NCBI GenBank assembly: GCA_000769715.1
Contig: JROS01000006.1
Location: 33,911 to 97,910, forward strand
DNA: 64,000 nt
Direction: 5' to 3'
Source of the DNA: Desulfobulbus sp. Tol-SR
GTDB taxonomy: Bacteria > Desulfobacterota > Desulfobulbia > Desulfobulbales > Desulfocapsaceae
The position numbers and the translations under genes are program-made. The notes beneath the pieces were generated by a model. It saw only the letters and a list, made by a program, of their open reading frames with translations. It had not been told where the DNA came from and ran no database searches. Below are positions 63,282 to 64,000 of the stretch, one piece after another. The first letter of the stretch is position 1, and each line of letters opens with the position of its first letter.

Positions 63282-64000
63282 TTACCTGTGGATGAAGGTT
63301 TGCAGTTTCCTGACCCGCCGCCAGGCCGCGTCGATCCGCTCCTCGGACAGCCGGCCCTGCCGTACCGCCTCGACGATACCGGCGGTTATCCTGCCGACCA
63401 TCAACGGATCATACTGAAGGTTATTCCCAATGATGAGGATGTCGGCCCCCGCTGTCAAGGCCATGATGCAGGCCTCGGTCAGGCCGTAGCGGTCGGTGAT
63501 GGCCCGCATCTGCATGTCGTCGGTGATGACCGCGCCGTCGAAACCGAGATCGCGGCGCAGCAGACCGCCGATCGCCGCCGGCGACAGGGTGGCCGGCAGC
63601 AGCGGATCGATCCGGCTGTTGAAGAGATGGCCGACCATCACCAGATCGGCCATGCCGTCGGCGATCAGGGTGCGGTAAGGGGCCAGTTCCTCCTCCCGCC
63701 AGGCGGCGCTGATATCGACGAAGCCGAGATGGGAGTCGGCCAGCGACGAGCCGTGGCCGGGAAAATGCTTGAGGCAGGTGAGGATGCGGCGCCGGCGGTG
63801 GGCGGTGATCCACTCTGCGGCATGGCGGCCGACGACGGCCGGGTCGGCGGCGAAGCTGCGTTGATAGCGGCCGATGATCGGATTGTCTCCTTCGACATCG
63901 AGGTCGACCACCGGCGCGAGGTTGAGGTTGATGCCGACAGCGCCGAGCATCTCGGCGGTGCAGGCGGCGCTGATCGCCGTCAGACCGACATCGCCGCTCT
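63282..64000 (-). CDS. Glycoside hydrolase family 3 protein, NagZ-like (5' end beyond the right edge)
   Basis: The last 239 residues of a family 3 beta-N-acetylhexosaminidase-type enzyme; the start lies past 64,000. Motifs visible: NLNLAPVVDLDVEGDNPIIG, the K-H-F-x-G-H-G segment LKHFPGHGSSLADSHLGF with the acid/base His, and the nucleophile region VITDDMQMRAI. NagZ releases N-acetylglucosamine from peptidoglycan fragments during recycling in the cytoplasm; some relatives are extracellular, and without the N-terminus I cannot say which applies. Confidence 0.9.
   Translation of the reverse strand, partial: SGDVGLTAISAACTAEMLGAVGINLNLAPVVDLDVEGDNPIIGRYQRSFAADPAVVGRHAAEWITAHRRRRILTCLKHFPGHGSSLADSHLGFVDISAAWREEELAPYRTLIADGMADLVMVGHLFNSRIDPLLPATLSPAAIGGLLRRDLGFDGAVITDDMQMRAITDRYGLTEACIMALTAGADILIIGNNLQYDPLMVGRITAGIVEAVRQGRLSEERIDAAWRRVRKLQTFIHR

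Noticed and set aside
1..64000. CRISPR arrays, insertion sequences, prophage or integron elements
   Set aside because: No regularly spaced repeats, transposase, integrase or attachment-site duplications were seen on either strand.

Overview
The window is GC-rich, gene-dense and entirely chromosomal in character. I see no insertion sequence, prophage, integrase, CRISPR array or rRNA. The gene set points to an anaerobic member of the Desulfobacterota, most likely near the Desulfobulbales. The clues are menaquinone made by the futalosine route (mqnB, mqnD), a single-chain pyruvate:ferredoxin oxidoreductase, an AmrS-type radical SAM protein, a radical SAM/B12 protein, a persulfide/CoA-disulfide reductase and a YkgJ cysteine-cluster protein. 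The taxonomic placement is inference from gene content, not from a marker tree.

Layout. 1-5,270: an FmdB zinc-ribbon gene, queA, and a tightly overlapping operon mqnB-mqnD-mobA-like-bpt. 5,270-8,650: amrS, an orphan membrane protein, a PilZ protein and two sparse intergenic stretches. 8,657-11,796: a decayed sensory pair, a solute-binding protein with a frameshift followed by a hybrid histidine kinase with a frameshift and two internal in-frame losses. 11,810-19,409: rarA, DUF1499, a response regulator, a YpfJ-type metallopeptidase, tRNA-Arg, a ClC channel with CBS domains, dGTPase and a DtxR/MntR-type regulator. 19,573-29,525: housekeeping repair and RNA genes (recN, PP-loop ATPase, dus, cca, rlmE, yebC, ruvCAB, panB).

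29,898-46,384 is a division and cell wall (dcw) cluster: mraZ-rsmH-ftsL-ftsI-murEF-mraY-murD-murG-murC-murB-ftsQ-ftsA-ftsZ. It has a promoter and MraZ-like direct repeats in front. Three things stand out. The FtsI homologue keeps the fold landmarks and a PASTA domain but has lost all three transpeptidase motifs. ftsW is absent from its usual place between murD and murG. murE and murF are fused into one 1,019-residue gene. The simultaneous loss of FtsW from the locus and of catalysis in FtsI is the most interesting signal here: it suggests that septal peptidoglycan is made by another synthase while FtsI stays as a structural divisome protein.

46,391-64,000: radical SAM/B12 protein, NtrB-like kinase, CoA-disulfide reductase-rhodanese, PHP-family phosphatase, YkgJ protein, the large por gene on the minus strand with a palindrome over its -35 box and a long hairpin-bearing leader, a pabB-pabC fusion, two small conserved genes (one DUF493), a hybrid histidine kinase, a tandem TM2 protein and a nagZ-like gene cut by the right edge.
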